From Chthoniobacter sp. (GTDB lineage Bacteria; Verrucomicrobiota; Verrucomicrobiia; Chthoniobacterales; Chthoniobacteraceae), in assembly GCA_021414005.1 (NCBI GenBank), contig JAIOPH010000032.1:1-64000 (forward strand): a DNA stretch of 64,000 nucleotides. Direction: 5' to 3'. Shown here piece by piece: positions 25,831 to 35,241 of this stretch. Numbering within the stretch: the first letter of the stretch is position 1; each line of letters starts with the position of its first letter. A program made the translations under genes and the position numbers. The notes below the pieces were generated by a model, which was given only the letters and a program-made list of their open reading frames with translations, was not told the DNA's origin and did no database searches.

Positions 25831-27078
25831 ATGAGCAAGCACGTCGTCATCCTCGGGGCGGGCGTCATTGGCCTCAGCGCCGCCTTCGCCTGCGCGCGCG
25901 CCGGTTGCCGGGTCACCATCATCGAGCGGCAGCCCGAGCAGCGCGGCGGTTGTTCGTTTGGCAATGCGGGCATGGTCGTGCCGAGTCACTTCGTGCCGCT
26001 CGCCGCGCCCGGCATGGTCGCGCTCGGGCTGAAGTGGATGTGGAATCCCGAGTCGCCTTTTTACATCCAGCCGCGCCTGAGCTGGGATTTGCTGGCGTGG
26101 GCCGCAAAGTTCTGGCGCGCGGCGACCCCTCAGCGCGTGGCGGCGGCCGCGCCGGTGTTGCGCGACTTGAGCCTGCTCAGCCGCGCGTGCTTTGTGGAGC
26201 AAGCCGGGAGCGGGCTCAATTTCGGCCTCGTGCAAAAGGGTCTGCTGATGCTGTGCAAAACCGCGCACACGCTGGACGAGGAGGGGCGGACCGCCGCGCA
26301 GGCCAATGCCCTCGGCATGCCCGCGCAGGTGCTCGACGCCCGCGCCACCGCGGCGCTCGATCCCGGAGTGACGATGAGCATCGCGGGCAGCGTGTATTTC
26401 CCAAAGGACTGCCACCTTCCGCCGGAGCGCTATCTGGCCGTGCTGCAAAGTGAACTCACGCGCCTCGGTGCGGACTTTCGCTGGAGCACGGAAGTCACCG
26501 GCTGGCGCACCGCCGGCTCGCGCATCGCCGCTGCCGAGACGCGCCACGGCGAAATCGCCGGCGACGAATTCGTGATCTGCGGCGGCGCGTGGTCGCCGTC
26601 CGTCGCGCGCGGACTCGGGCTGCGCCTGCCGATGCAGGCCGGCAAAGGCTACAGCCTCACGCTGCGGCAGCCGCGGCAGTTGCCGTCCCTCTGCGCCATC
26701 TTCACCGAGGCCCGCATCGCGGTCACGCCGATGGATGGCGCGTTGCGCGTCGGTGGCACCATGGAGATAGCCGGGCTGAACGAAACGATCAACGCGCGTC
26801 GCGTGCGCGGCATCATCCGCTCCGTCCCGGACTACTACCCGGAGTTCCGCGAAGAAGACTTCGCCGACATCAAACCCTGGGCTGGTCTGCGTCCGTGTTC
26901 ACCCGACGGCCTGCCTTACCTCGGCCGCACCGCGCGCTGGCCAAACCTCATCTGCGCCACCGGCCACGCCATGATGGGCTTGAGCCTGGCTCCGGCGACC
27001 GGCCACATCGTCGAAGAACTCGTCTCGCACCGCGCCCCCAGCGTGCCGCTCACGCTTCTCTCGCCCGACCGCTACTGA
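25831..27078 (+). CDS. FAD-dependent D-amino-acid dehydrogenase-like oxidoreductase
   Basis: 415 residues of the DAO/DadA family. N-terminal dinucleotide motif VVILGAGVIGLSAAFACARAG with the acidic end IIERQ, the CSFGNAGMVVPSH loop after it, and the C-terminal FAD segment KPWAGLRPCSPDGLPYLGR with ATGHAMMGLSLAPATG. Oxidises D-amino acids or related cyclic imino acids such as hydroxyproline isomers and passes electrons to the respiratory chain; the substrate is not resolvable. No amino-acid racemase or transporter lies beside it. Stands alone on the plus strand. Confidence 0.9.
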   Translation: MSKHVVILGAGVIGLSAAFACARAGCRVTIIERQPEQRGGCSFGNAGMVVPSHFVPLAAPGMVALGLKWMWNPESPFYIQPRLSWDLLAWAAKFWRAATPQRVAAAAPVLRDLSLLSRACFVEQAGSGLNFGLVQKGLLMLCKTAHTLDEEGRTAAQANALGMPAQVLDARATAALDPGVTMSIAGSVYFPKDCHLPPERYLAVLQSELTRLGADFRWSTEVTGWRTAGSRIAAAETRHGEIAGDEFVICGGAWSPSVARGLGLRLPMQAGKGYSLTLRQPRQLPSLCAIFTEARIAVTPMDGALRVGGTMEIAGLNETINARRVRGIIRSVPDYYPEFREEDFADIKPWAGLRPCSPDGLPYLGRTARWPNLICATGHAMMGLSLAPATGHIVEELVSHRAPSVPLTLLSPDRY

Positions 27079-27094
27079 CCTTTTCCGGCGCGGA

Positions 27095-27232
27095 CTAAAA
27101 GCGAATGCATTCCGGCGGGCGGGCGTACTTGGGCGCGTTGAAGTCGTCGAGATAACAGAGCAGAAGCGGATTTCGCGAGTTGACGGTGCGGGACCGCCGC
27201 TTGCCGAAAAGCAGCCGAAACAAAGTTTTCAT
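27095..27232 (-). CDS. Short basic protein, 45 residues
   Basis: ATG at 27232 opens a 45-codon frame reading MKTLFRLLFGKRRSRTVNS, then RNPLLLCYLDDFNAPKY and ARPPECIRF. A hydrophobic-plus-basic N-terminus and a non-random second half make it plausible as a real small protein. It lies 57 bases downstream of the rhomboid gene on the same strand and converges with the oxidoreductase gene, whose stop is 16 bases away. No family recognised; chance remains possible. Confidence 0.45.
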   Translation of the reverse strand: MKTLFRLLFGKRRSRTVNSRNPLLLCYLDDFNAPKYARPPECIRF

Positions 27233-27289
27233 AGCCTCTCCGAAAGCACGCCGTGGGCCATGCCCCGACCGGGCGCCGCGCGCGTGCCT

Positions 27290-28195
27290 TCAACGAAGCG
27301 CCAACGCCCACGCGATCGGGAGAACCGCGAGCGCGGCGGCTGCGGCGAGACGCTGGCCGGCCGGCGGCAGGCGCTCGGCGAGGCGGCAGGCTTCGAGAAG
27401 TATTCCGAGCGGAACGCCGGCGCCCAATCCGCAGGCGTGCGCCATGAAATCCACGGATGCGCCTTTCTCCCCGACGCCGAGAAAAGCGAGCAGACCGAGC
27501 CCGGCCCCGATGGGCAGGACGAGTTGCCAGCGGCTGCGGGTCTGCGGCTCCCGCCAGCGGGCGAAGACTTCCGCGCCCACGAGGATCCCGAGCGCGCCGA
27601 AGCACGCCGTGGAAGCGCCGATGCTGGCGTGTCCGGCGGCCCGGTAAATCCAGGCATTCAGCGCATTGCCGAGCGCCCCGCTGGCGAGGATGGCCAGCCA
27701 GGTCAGCCCGCTGCCGAAACGCGGCAGCAGGAAGGCCGCGTAGAGCAGCCCGGCGGCGAGATTCGCCGTGAGGTGGGCGATGTCGGCGTGGAGCGTGAGC
27801 GCGGTGAACGTGCGCCACCACGCGCCGTGCAGGATGGCCTGGCTGGTGGCAGCGCCGCGGTCCTCCCAGGTGGGGCCGAGGCGGTTTTGCAGGGCGAAAA
27901 AAGTGCTCAGGAGAGCTGCGGCCGCGTAAAGGGAAAGGGTGGGGATTTTTCCCAGTGGCAGCAGTGCGGGCGCGGGTGGGCGCGCGCGCTCTTCGCTTTC
28001 AAATGCGGCGAGTTCGCGAAGAGCCGCATCCGCGGCGGACGGCTCGACGCGGAGCGCCCACGCGTCGCCATCGCGCTCGATCCAGTGCGGGAGCCCGAGC
28101 GCGGCGACCACCAGGGCGCGCTCCCGCGCCGCCGCCAGCCGCGGGTACCGGCCCACCTCGGTTAGTGGGCCGTCGGGTTCTTGCGGATCGGGCAT
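27290..28195 (-). CDS. Rhomboid-family intramembrane serine protease
   Basis: 301 residues from the ATG at 28195. After a soluble N-domain of about 80 residues (RALVVAALGLPHWIERDGD, like the cytoplasmic domain of bacterial rhomboids) come six to seven membrane helices. Catalytic features are present: HADIAHLTANL (H141, N145), GASTACFG with nucleophile S195, and FMAHACGLGAG with H253. The N-terminal domain of this kind is common in Bacteroidetes and PVC rhomboids. Cleaves single-pass membrane proteins; substrates unknown. Confidence 0.9.
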   Translation of the reverse strand: MPDPQEPDGPLTEVGRYPRLAAARERALVVAALGLPHWIERDGDAWALRVEPSAADAALRELAAFESEERARPPAPALLPLGKIPTLSLYAAAALLSTFFALQNRLGPTWEDRGAATSQAILHGAWWRTFTALTLHADIAHLTANLAAGLLYAAFLLPRFGSGLTWLAILASGALGNALNAWIYRAAGHASIGASTACFGALGILVGAEVFARWREPQTRSRWQLVLPIGAGLGLLAFLGVGEKGASVDFMAHACGLGAGVPLGILLEACRLAERLPPAGQRLAAAAALAVLPIAWALALR

Positions 28196-28291
28196 GGCCG
28201 GAGTGAAACCCGCCCGGCGGGGTGACGACAAATTATTTACATCCCGCCGCTTGGCGGAGCCGCGAAGAAGTGGCATAGGAAGCGCCGTCCC

Positions 28292-29539
28292 ATGAAGACT
28301 TCCTCTTTGCTCCTTGCCGCGCTGCTCACCTCGCGGGCGGCTTTCGGAGCCATCGATTTCTTTGCCCTGCCGGACAAAATCGTGGTGCCGAAATCCGTGC
28401 TGGCCACGCCTGCACCGACCACGCCGCCACCAGTCGCCGCGACCCCGAAGCCGGCGGAACCGCCGCGCGAAAACGCGCCCGACGGAGAACCTTCACTGAT
28501 CGCCGATGGCATGTATCTCAAGACGCCCGCCGTCGGGGGACAAAACAACCTCGGCGGGCGTTTCTACGACATCGGGCCGGACAAGGGCGTCCTGATCGGT
28601 TTTCAATACACCACCGGCCAGAATGAGCGCGGCGGCTCCATCATCGAGTCGCTGACTCCGCTTTTTGTCCGCCATCAGGGCAAGGTCACCGGCATCACCC
28701 GCGGCACCCGCCCCTCTGACCGCGCCTCCACCATGCTGGAGGCGCGTCCCGGCTACGCCGTCGGCAGCGTGACCGTCCGCGCCGTGGCCAATGTCGAATA
28801 CCTGCGCGTGACCTTCATGCGTTACGACAACGGCGTGCTTGATCCCACGGACAGCTATAGGTCGAACGCCATTGGCGGGCGCGGTGCCCACGATGCCGAC
28901 ACCTCGGTGGAACTGCGCACCGACAACCGCCCCTTCATCGGCATCTATGGCAAAGCCGGAGCCGCCATCCATGAGTTGGGCCTTCTCGTGCGCCGCGAGG
29001 CCACCGCCCCACCGCCACCGCCGGATTTCTCTACTCCGCGTCCGCGCCCGGACGAGTGGGCCACGCACACTCCCCCACCCCGTACCGCCACTCCCGCGCC
29101 CACCACCCCGTCCGGGAGCCCACCCGCCAGCGGCTCGGTGCAGGTTTTCGCGTGTGGGAGTGACAAATACACCCTCTTCCTCAACGGCCGCGAGATCCTC
29201 GCCGGTAGCGACAGCTCGAATGTGGAATCAGGCAGCTTCGCCGTCGTCAAAGGAGACGTTCTAGCCGCCGTGGCGCGCGACACCGGCAGTGGCGACCTGT
29301 GGTTCTCCCTGCGCGTGGTGCGCGACGGCACCACGGTCCTCGATGCCGGCGACATGCTTTACCAAACGACCGAGCCGCCCACCTGGAAAACCTCGCGCCT
29401 TATGAGCGGTTTCAGCCCCCCAAAAATTTCCACCCATCGCTACAAGTCCATGGGCAGCGACACCCGCCCGCGACTCGTCCGGCCCGGTCCGAAGGATAGC
29501 ACAGCCTCCGCCATCTTCCTCAAAGGCGTGGTGCCCTGA
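28292..29539 (+). CDS. Secreted protein with Pro/Thr-rich linkers
   Basis: 415 residues; signal MKTSSLLLAALLTSRAAFG. A Pro-rich linker (about 38-62) leads into a compact domain of about 130 residues beginning AVGGQNNLGGRFYDIGPDK, with GFQYTTGQNERGGSIIESL and FIGIYGKAGAAIHELGLLV, a pattern seen in lectin-like beta proteins that bind sugars. After a second Pro/Thr linker (about 240-285) a C-terminal beta domain follows (VQVFACGSDKYTLFLNG, LWFSLRVVRDG). An AGGAAG-like ribosome site precedes the ATG. First gene of a plus-strand run with the DUF1460 amidase 39 bases on. Function unknown. Confidence 0.8.
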   Translation: MKTSSLLLAALLTSRAAFGAIDFFALPDKIVVPKSVLATPAPTTPPPVAATPKPAEPPRENAPDGEPSLIADGMYLKTPAVGGQNNLGGRFYDIGPDKGVLIGFQYTTGQNERGGSIIESLTPLFVRHQGKVTGITRGTRPSDRASTMLEARPGYAVGSVTVRAVANVEYLRVTFMRYDNGVLDPTDSYRSNAIGGRGAHDADTSVELRTDNRPFIGIYGKAGAAIHELGLLVRREATAPPPPPDFSTPRPRPDEWATHTPPPRTATPAPTTPSGSPPASGSVQVFACGSDKYTLFLNGREILAGSDSSNVESGSFAVVKGDVLAAVARDTGSGDLWFSLRVVRDGTTVLDAGDMLYQTTEPPTWKTSRLMSGFSPPKISTHRYKSMGSDTRPRLVRPGPKDSTASAIFLKGVVP

Positions 29540-29578
29540 CCCGCGGCCCGGCAGCGTTCTGCTTTTTGCCACCAGACC

Positions 29579-30514
29579 ATGCGCCACTTCCCCAGCCTCC
29601 TCGCCACCCTCGCTGTGGTAAAAGCGATGACGCTAACCGCCGCCGAACCCGCCCCGACGGTCGTCACGCCGACCACTGCCGCTCCCCCCGAGTTCTCCAC
29701 GCACGGCCTCCCCTTCAGCACCGTCTTTGTCGGGCGCGAACGCTTCGACACCCTCGTCGCCCGCGCGCAACCCGCCGTCGGACTCCCCATCGGCCAGCGC
29801 GTCGCCGTCATCGGCCGCGCTCTCGTCGGCACGCCCTACCGCGGCTTCACGCTGGAAATCGACGACCGCATCGAGGCCCCCTCGGTCAATCTTCACGGGC
29901 TCGATTGCTGGACATTTTTCGAGGTGTCGCTCGCCTTTGCCCGCATGCTCGACGAACCCCGCACCGCGTGGACTCCCGAGACGATGCTGAAGTACATCGA
30001 ACTCGACCGCTACCGCGGCGGCGAGTGCAGCGGCTACCTCTCCCGACTCCACTACTTGGAAGAGTGGGCGCAGGACAACCACCGCCGCGGCTTTGTCCAA
30101 GATCTCACCCGCCAGCTCGGCGGCGTCCGCGCCCCGCATGCCGCGGTGGAAATGCAACGCGCCTGGAAAGGCTACCGCTACATGCGCAACAACCCCGACC
30201 TCTTCGCCGGCATCGTCGCCATGGAAAATCGCATTGCCCGCACGCCGCTCTACTACATCCCAAGCAGCCGCGTCCCCACCATCGAGGCGCAGCTTCAAAG
30301 CGGCGACATCATTTCCATCTGCTCCCACGACGGCGACATGATCGGCACCTCCCATGTGGGTCTCGCCTACCGCACCCCGGACGGCGTCCTGCGCTTCATG
30401 CACGCCAGCGCCCCGCGCAACGCCGGAAAAGTCATCCTCGACCAGCGCCTCAGCGGATACCTGAACCATTTCAGCACCATCGCCGGCATCATGGTTGCCC
30501 GTCCGCTCAAATAG
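29579..30514 (+). CDS. DUF1460 family, N-acetylmuramoyl-L-alanine amidase-like
   Basis: 311 residues, exported (N-terminal hydrophobic segment FPSLLATLAVVKAMTLTAA). DUF1460 has an NlpC/P60-like fold. The likely nucleophile is C110 in NLHGLDCWTFFEVSLAFAR and the His in MIGTSHVGLAYR, with FMHAS later; the family includes peptidoglycan amidases and dipeptidases. Preceding YIGRALVGTPYRGFT-like residues support the assignment (IGRALVGTPYRGFTLE). Probably trims cell wall muropeptides in the periplasm. 24 bases before the methyltransferase gene. Confidence 0.88.
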   Translation: MRHFPSLLATLAVVKAMTLTAAEPAPTVVTPTTAAPPEFSTHGLPFSTVFVGRERFDTLVARAQPAVGLPIGQRVAVIGRALVGTPYRGFTLEIDDRIEAPSVNLHGLDCWTFFEVSLAFARMLDEPRTAWTPETMLKYIELDRYRGGECSGYLSRLHYLEEWAQDNHRRGFVQDLTRQLGGVRAPHAAVEMQRAWKGYRYMRNNPDLFAGIVAMENRIARTPLYYIPSSRVPTIEAQLQSGDIISICSHDGDMIGTSHVGLAYRTPDGVLRFMHASAPRNAGKVILDQRLSGYLNHFSTIAGIMVARPLK

Positions 30515-30538
30515 CACGGGGCGTGCTTCTGCGGGAGC

Positions 30539-31255
30539 ATGCACAATTTCCAAATCTGCGACCCCGCCTTTGAGCGGCCCGTGGACGGCAAACATCGCGC
30601 CGTCGCCAGCCTCGCCCGGTTCCTCGGGGTGAAAGCCGATCTCATTCCCCTGCCCGATCCACAGATCCAAATGTGTACCCCCGAGCAGCGCATCAATCTC
30701 TGGCACCTCGTCGAGCAAGCCCTCGCCTACGGCGTCCCCGGCGACTTCGTGGACCTCGGCTGTTTCGACGGTCGCACCTCCGCCTTTGTCGCCAGTATCC
30801 TCGCCCGGCATGGTGCCACCCGCCGCTTCCATGTGTACGACAGCTTCGAGCATCAGCTCGGGCTTTCCGCCGACCCGCGCACCGCGCTGCTCGAAAACTT
30901 CGCCAGCCGCCAACTCCCGCCGCCCGTCATCCATGCCGGACGTTTCGAAACCACCCTGCGCCACGAACTGCCACCCGCCATCGCCTTCGCGCAGCTCGAC
31001 ACCGGCATAGGCGCGCTCCCGGAGTTTCACGCCGCGCTCATCCAGTTTTGCCTCACCCAGCTTTGGCCCAAGCTCTCGCCCGGAGCCATCTGCGTGGTGC
31101 AGGACTACCACGATCCCGCCAGCGGTGCCGCCGCGGAAAACTACTACCCGTTCATCAAGACGACCGTGGACGAATTCCTCGCCCCGCACGGCGTCAAGGC
31201 CGTCGCCCTCTACTCCGGCCGCTACTCCCACGGCTTCTTCCGCAAACCGCGCTAA
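30539..31255 (+). CDS. TylF/MycF-like SAM-dependent O-methyltransferase
   Basis: 238 residues. The SAM-binding opening DFVDLGCFDGRTSAFVAS and the following acidic end of strand two (HVYDSFEHQLGL) match the TylF/MycF sugar O-methyltransferase family; the metal-ligand region QLDTGIGALPEFHAAL and VVQDYHDPASG is also present. These methylate sugar hydroxyls on secondary metabolites or surface glycans. No sugar-biosynthesis genes are adjacent, so the acceptor is unknown. GGAG lies seven bases before the ATG. Confidence 0.85.
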   Translation: MHNFQICDPAFERPVDGKHRAVASLARFLGVKADLIPLPDPQIQMCTPEQRINLWHLVEQALAYGVPGDFVDLGCFDGRTSAFVASILARHGATRRFHVYDSFEHQLGLSADPRTALLENFASRQLPPPVIHAGRFETTLRHELPPAIAFAQLDTGIGALPEFHAALIQFCLTQLWPKLSPGAICVVQDYHDPASGAAAENYYPFIKTTVDEFLAPHGVKAVALYSGRYSHGFFRKPR

Positions 31256-31336
31256 CGGCTGGCCGCGGCCCGATTATTCGAATCGGGAATTTCGCTCGGG
31301 CGGGGCGGGTGTAAGCTGGCGGCTCTTTTTTCCCGC

Positions 31337-34300
31337 ATGTCCACGATTCACTACCCGGAAGACCTCCCGATCTCCGCGCGGCGCGCGGAGATTATCGCGG
31401 CCATTCGGGGGAGTCAGGTCGTGGTGGTGGCGGGCGAAACGGGGTCGGGCAAGACGACGCAGCTTCCCAAAATGTGTCTCGACGCCGGACTCGCGGAGCG
31501 CGGGCGGATCGGTTGCACGCAGCCGCGGCGGGTGGCGGCGCTGAGCGTGTCGCGTCGCGTGGCGGAGGAGCTGGGCGTGACGTGGGGCCGCGATGTCGGC
31601 TGCAAGATGCGTTTCAACGACGACACCGGGCGCGATACGCGGATCAAGTTCATGACCGACGGCATCCTGCTCGCAGAGATCCAGGGCGACCCGCTGCTCC
31701 GCGCGTATTCCACGCTCATTCTCGACGAGGCGCACGAGCGTTCGCTGAACATCGACTTCCTCCTCGGCTACCTGCAGGGGCTGCTGCGCAAACGCGGTGA
31801 TCTCAAGCTGATCATCACGTCGGCGACCATCGACACCGAGGCGTTTTCAAAAGCGTTTGGCGGCGCACCGATCATTGAGGTTTCGGGTCGGCTGTGGCCG
31901 GTGGAAATCCGTTACGCGCCCATCGAGTCACACGCCCGGCCGGGGGAGGTGCCAGACGACATCGGCCACATCGAGGCCGCGGTGCGCGCGACGGAAGACG
32001 CGCTCATCGAGTCGGACGCCGGCGACGTGCTCGTCTTCATGCCGACCGAGCGCGACATCCGCGAAACCCGCGAGCTGCTGGAAGGCAGCCTCGGCGCGGG
32101 AATCGAGGTCATCGGACTTTTCGGGCGCATGCCCGCGGCCGAGCAGCAGCGCATCTTCGCGCCTGAGCCGCGCCGCCGCGTGATCGTGGCCACGAACATC
32201 GCGGAAACTTCCATTACCCTGCCGCGCATCCGCTACGTCATCGACGCCGGGCTTTCGCGCATGAGCCGCTACAATCCGCGCACGCGCACCAAGCGCCTGC
32301 CCGTCGAGGACATCTCGCAAAGCAGCGCCAACCAGCGCGCCGGTCGCGCGGGCCGCGTGCAGGACGGCACCTGCATCCGGCTCTACGCGCAGGATGATTT
32401 CGAGAAGCGCCCGCTTTTCACCCAGCCGGAAATCCAGCGCGCCAATCTCGCGGAAGTCATCCTGCGCATGAAAGCCTTCCGGCTCGGCGACATCGAGACG
32501 TTTCCTTTTCTCAACCCACCCGTCGCCGCCGCTGTGCACGCCGGCTACCAGCTCCTGCACGAACTCGGCGCGCTCAACGACGCGAACGAACTCACCCCAC
32601 TCGGTCACGAACTCGCGCGGTTGCCCATCGACCCCACGCTCGGTCGGATGCTGCTCCAGGCGCGGGTGGAAAAGGCGCTGCCCGAGATGCTCATCATCGC
32701 CGCCGGGCTCAGCGTGCCCGACCCGCGCGAACGCCCGGAGGATCAAAAAGAAGCCGCCGCCGCCGCGCACCGCGCCTTTGCCGATCCCGATTCGGATTTT
32801 CTCTCGCTGCTGAATATCTGGCGTGCGTCACCCGAGGCGGAGACCAAAGGCAGCGGCAACGCCCTCCGGCGTTTCTGCAAGGCGAACTTCCTCTCGGCGG
32901 CGCGGATGCGCGAGTGGCGCGACGTTTACCGCCAGCTCGCCGATGCCGTGGAAGACGACGCGCCGCCGGCACGCCAGCGGGAGTCGGCGGCGAGCTACAC
33001 CGCGATCCACCGCTCGATCCTCGCCGGCCTGCTCGGACAGATCGCGCTGCGGCAGGAGCGGAACTCCTACAAGGCGTCCGGCGACCGACTGACCACGCTT
33101 TTTCCCGGCTCGAATCTCTACGAACGCCGCGACAAGCCACGCAAGAACAGCCCGGCAGCGAAGCCCGACGACAAAAGCCGGCAGCCGCTGTGGATCGTCG
33201 CGGGCGAGGTCGTGGAGACGTCGCAGCTTTTCGCGCACACCGTCGCGGGGATCAACCCGGAGTGGGTCATCGAACTCGGCGCGCACCTGTGCAATTTCCG
33301 CTACACCGAGCCGCACTGGAGCGCGAAAGCGGGCCGCGTGCTCGTGCTGGAGCGAGTGCTCGTGAGCGGGCTGGAAGTCGCGCGGCGGCTCGTGGACTTC
33401 GGGCGCATCGAGCCGGCGAAGGCGACGGAGCTGTTCATCCGTGGCGCGCTCGTCGCCGAGGAGGCGCGGCTGCCGCACCGGTTCTTCGCGGAAAACGGGA
33501 AAGTGCGCGACAAGATCGAGACGGCGCTCACGCGCGTGCGCAGCCGGCGGGCGCACGATTTGGAGGAATCGCTGTATCAGTTTTACGCCGCGCGGATCAC
33601 CGGCGTCTCGTCGGTCCACGATCTCAATCGCCTCGTCCGCGAGCGCCTCACCCGCGAGCCGGATTTTCTCTGCGCCACCGAGGCCGACCTCATCGGCGAC
33701 GACGACGCCACCTACGACCGTACGCTCTTTCCCGACGCCGTCGCGCTCGGCCACACCGCCCTGCCCGTGACCTACGCCTACACGCCGGGCGACGACACCG
33801 ACGGGGTGACCGTGCGCGTGCCGCTGCCCGTCGCCAGCCAACTCACCACCGGCCAGCTCCAGTGGATGGTGCCCGGCCTGCGCGAGGAGCAGATCGCCGT
33901 GCTCCTCCGCGCGCTGCCGAAAACCGTGCGCAAGCCGCTTATGCCGCTGGAGCCAAAGATTCGCGAAATCGCCGACGAGTTTCAGCCGGGCCGCGCGGAT
34001 TTTCTGACCGCGCTCGCGGAGTTCCTCACGCGAAAATATCGCGTGCCCGTGCGTGCCGTGGACTGGCCGGCGCAAAGTCTGCCCGCGCATTTGCAGCCGC
34101 GCGTGGAGGTCGTAGATGGACGCAATAAAACCGTGGCCGCGGGCCGCGATCTCGCGGCGCTTCACGCTCAGGTCGAGGACCGCGGGGGCCACTCGGCGGC
34201 GTGGGAAAAGGCGGTGCGGAATTGGGAAAAGCGCGGCTTGACGGGGTGGTCGTTCGGCGATCTGTCGGAGTCGGTGGTGGTGGAGGAAGTTGGCGGCGTA

Positions 34301-35095
34301 CCGCTGCTCGCGTATCCCGGTCTGGCCTTGCGTGAGACCGAGGTGGATGTGCGCCTTTTCCGCAAACGCGAGGAGGCGGAAAGCGCCACTCCGCCCGCCG
34401 TGCGGCGGCTCGGCGAACTCGTTCTCGCCCGCGATCTCGCGCGATTGTGGAAAGAACTCGCCAGCCTCGCGCGGCATCTGCCCGGCAGTGCGAAACAGGC
34501 GGCGGGTTTCCACGCCGCGCTCCACCAAATCAGCGCAAAACTCCAGGCACCCTCCGCCGCGCATACCACGCCGGAGCTGCTCCAGCAGTCGGCGTATCGG
34601 CACCTGCTCGATCATGTGCTCCAACTCCGTCCGGTCTTCCCGCTCACCGAGGCGCGCTTCGTGGCGATGCTTGACTCCGCGCGCCGCGAACTCCCCGCGC
34701 TCACCTACCAACTCGGCGAAACTACGAAGCAAATCCTCGCGCTGCGGCAGAAAATTCTCGCCTCGACCAAGCGCTACACCGGCCTCGATCACGATCTCCA
34801 GCGGCTTGTCCCCGCCGACTTCCTCGCCCACACCCCGCACGCGCAACTCCCGCACCTCCACCGCTACCTCCGCGCCATCGAAATCCGCGCCGAGCGCGCC
34901 GCCGTCAGCCCCGCGAAGGACGCCGAGAAAGCGCGTCAGCTCACTCCCTTCGCCCAATGGGAAACCCGCGTCCCCGCCGCCAACCGCGAGGCCTTTCGCT
35001 GGATGCTCGAAGAGTTCCGCGTCTCACTTTTCGCCCAGGAACTCGGCACCGCCCAACCCGTCTCCGCCCAACGCCTCGCCGCTCTCGCCGGGTGA
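31337..35095 (+). CDS. hrpA: ATP-dependent RNA helicase HrpA
   Basis: 1252 residues, close to E. coli HrpA. DEAH/RHA helicase: Walker A GETGSGKTTQLPK at about 33-45, TQPRRVAALSVSRRVAEEL, DEAH at about 131-134 (LILDEAHERSLN), SAT at about 161, ATNIAETSITLP and QRAGRAGR near 333. The HA2 and OB-fold regions follow, then the long C-terminal DUF3418 region (about 600-1240) characteristic of HrpA. Resolves RNA structure and stalled ribosomes in the cytoplasm. The start at 31337 is the only good ATG; no overlap with neighbours. Confidence 0.96.
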   Translation: MSTIHYPEDLPISARRAEIIAAIRGSQVVVVAGETGSGKTTQLPKMCLDAGLAERGRIGCTQPRRVAALSVSRRVAEELGVTWGRDVGCKMRFNDDTGRDTRIKFMTDGILLAEIQGDPLLRAYSTLILDEAHERSLNIDFLLGYLQGLLRKRGDLKLIITSATIDTEAFSKAFGGAPIIEVSGRLWPVEIRYAPIESHARPGEVPDDIGHIEAAVRATEDALIESDAGDVLVFMPTERDIRETRELLEGSLGAGIEVIGLFGRMPAAEQQRIFAPEPRRRVIVATNIAETSITLPRIRYVIDAGLSRMSRYNPRTRTKRLPVEDISQSSANQRAGRAGRVQDGTCIRLYAQDDFEKRPLFTQPEIQRANLAEVILRMKAFRLGDIETFPFLNPPVAAAVHAGYQLLHELGALNDANELTPLGHELARLPIDPTLGRMLLQARVEKALPEMLIIAAGLSVPDPRERPEDQKEAAAAAHRAFADPDSDFLSLLNIWRASPEAETKGSGNALRRFCKANFLSAARMREWRDVYRQLADAVEDDAPPARQRESAASYTAIHRSILAGLLGQIALRQERNSYKASGDRLTTLFPGSNLYERRDKPRKNSPAAKPDDKSRQPLWIVAGEVVETSQLFAHTVAGINPEWVIELGAHLCNFRYTEPHWSAKAGRVLVLERVLVSGLEVARRLVDFGRIEPAKATELFIRGALVAEEARLPHRFFAENGKVRDKIETALTRVRSRRAHDLEESLYQFYAARITGVSSVHDLNRLVRERLTREPDFLCATEADLIGDDDATYDRTLFPDAVALGHTALPVTYAYTPGDDTDGVTVRVPLPVASQLTTGQLQWMVPGLREEQIAVLLRALPKTVRKPLMPLEPKIREIADEFQPGRADFLTALAEFLTRKYRVPVRAVDWPAQSLPAHLQPRVEVVDGRNKTVAAGRDLAALHAQVEDRGGHSAAWEKAVRNWEKRGLTGWSFGDLSESVVVEEVGGVPLLAYPGLALRETEVDVRLFRKREEAESATPPAVRRLGELVLARDLARLWKELASLARHLPGSAKQAAGFHAALHQISAKLQAPSAAHTTPELLQQSAYRHLLDHVLQLRPVFPLTEARFVAMLDSARRELPALTYQLGETTKQILALRQKILASTKRYTGLDHDLQRLVPADFLAHTPHAQLPHLHRYLRAIEIRAERAAVSPAKDAEKARQLTPFAQWETRVPAANREAFRWMLEEFRVSLFAQELGTAQPVSAQRLAALAG

Positions 35096-35241
35096 CAGCG
35101 CGCGCTGGCGCTGGCGCGGCTCGAATTTGCGACCGGGCATTTCGCCCGCGATGCGGGCCTGGCTGGGAAGGGCGAGAGCGCCGGCACACTCTCGGAAAAT
35201 GGGTCTTGCGCTGCGGTCGGCACTTTGCGGACAAGTGCGGA

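Noticed and set aside
32828..34957. A 709-residue minus-strand frame within hrpA
   Set aside because: Mirror frame of hrpA, which has all helicase motifs.
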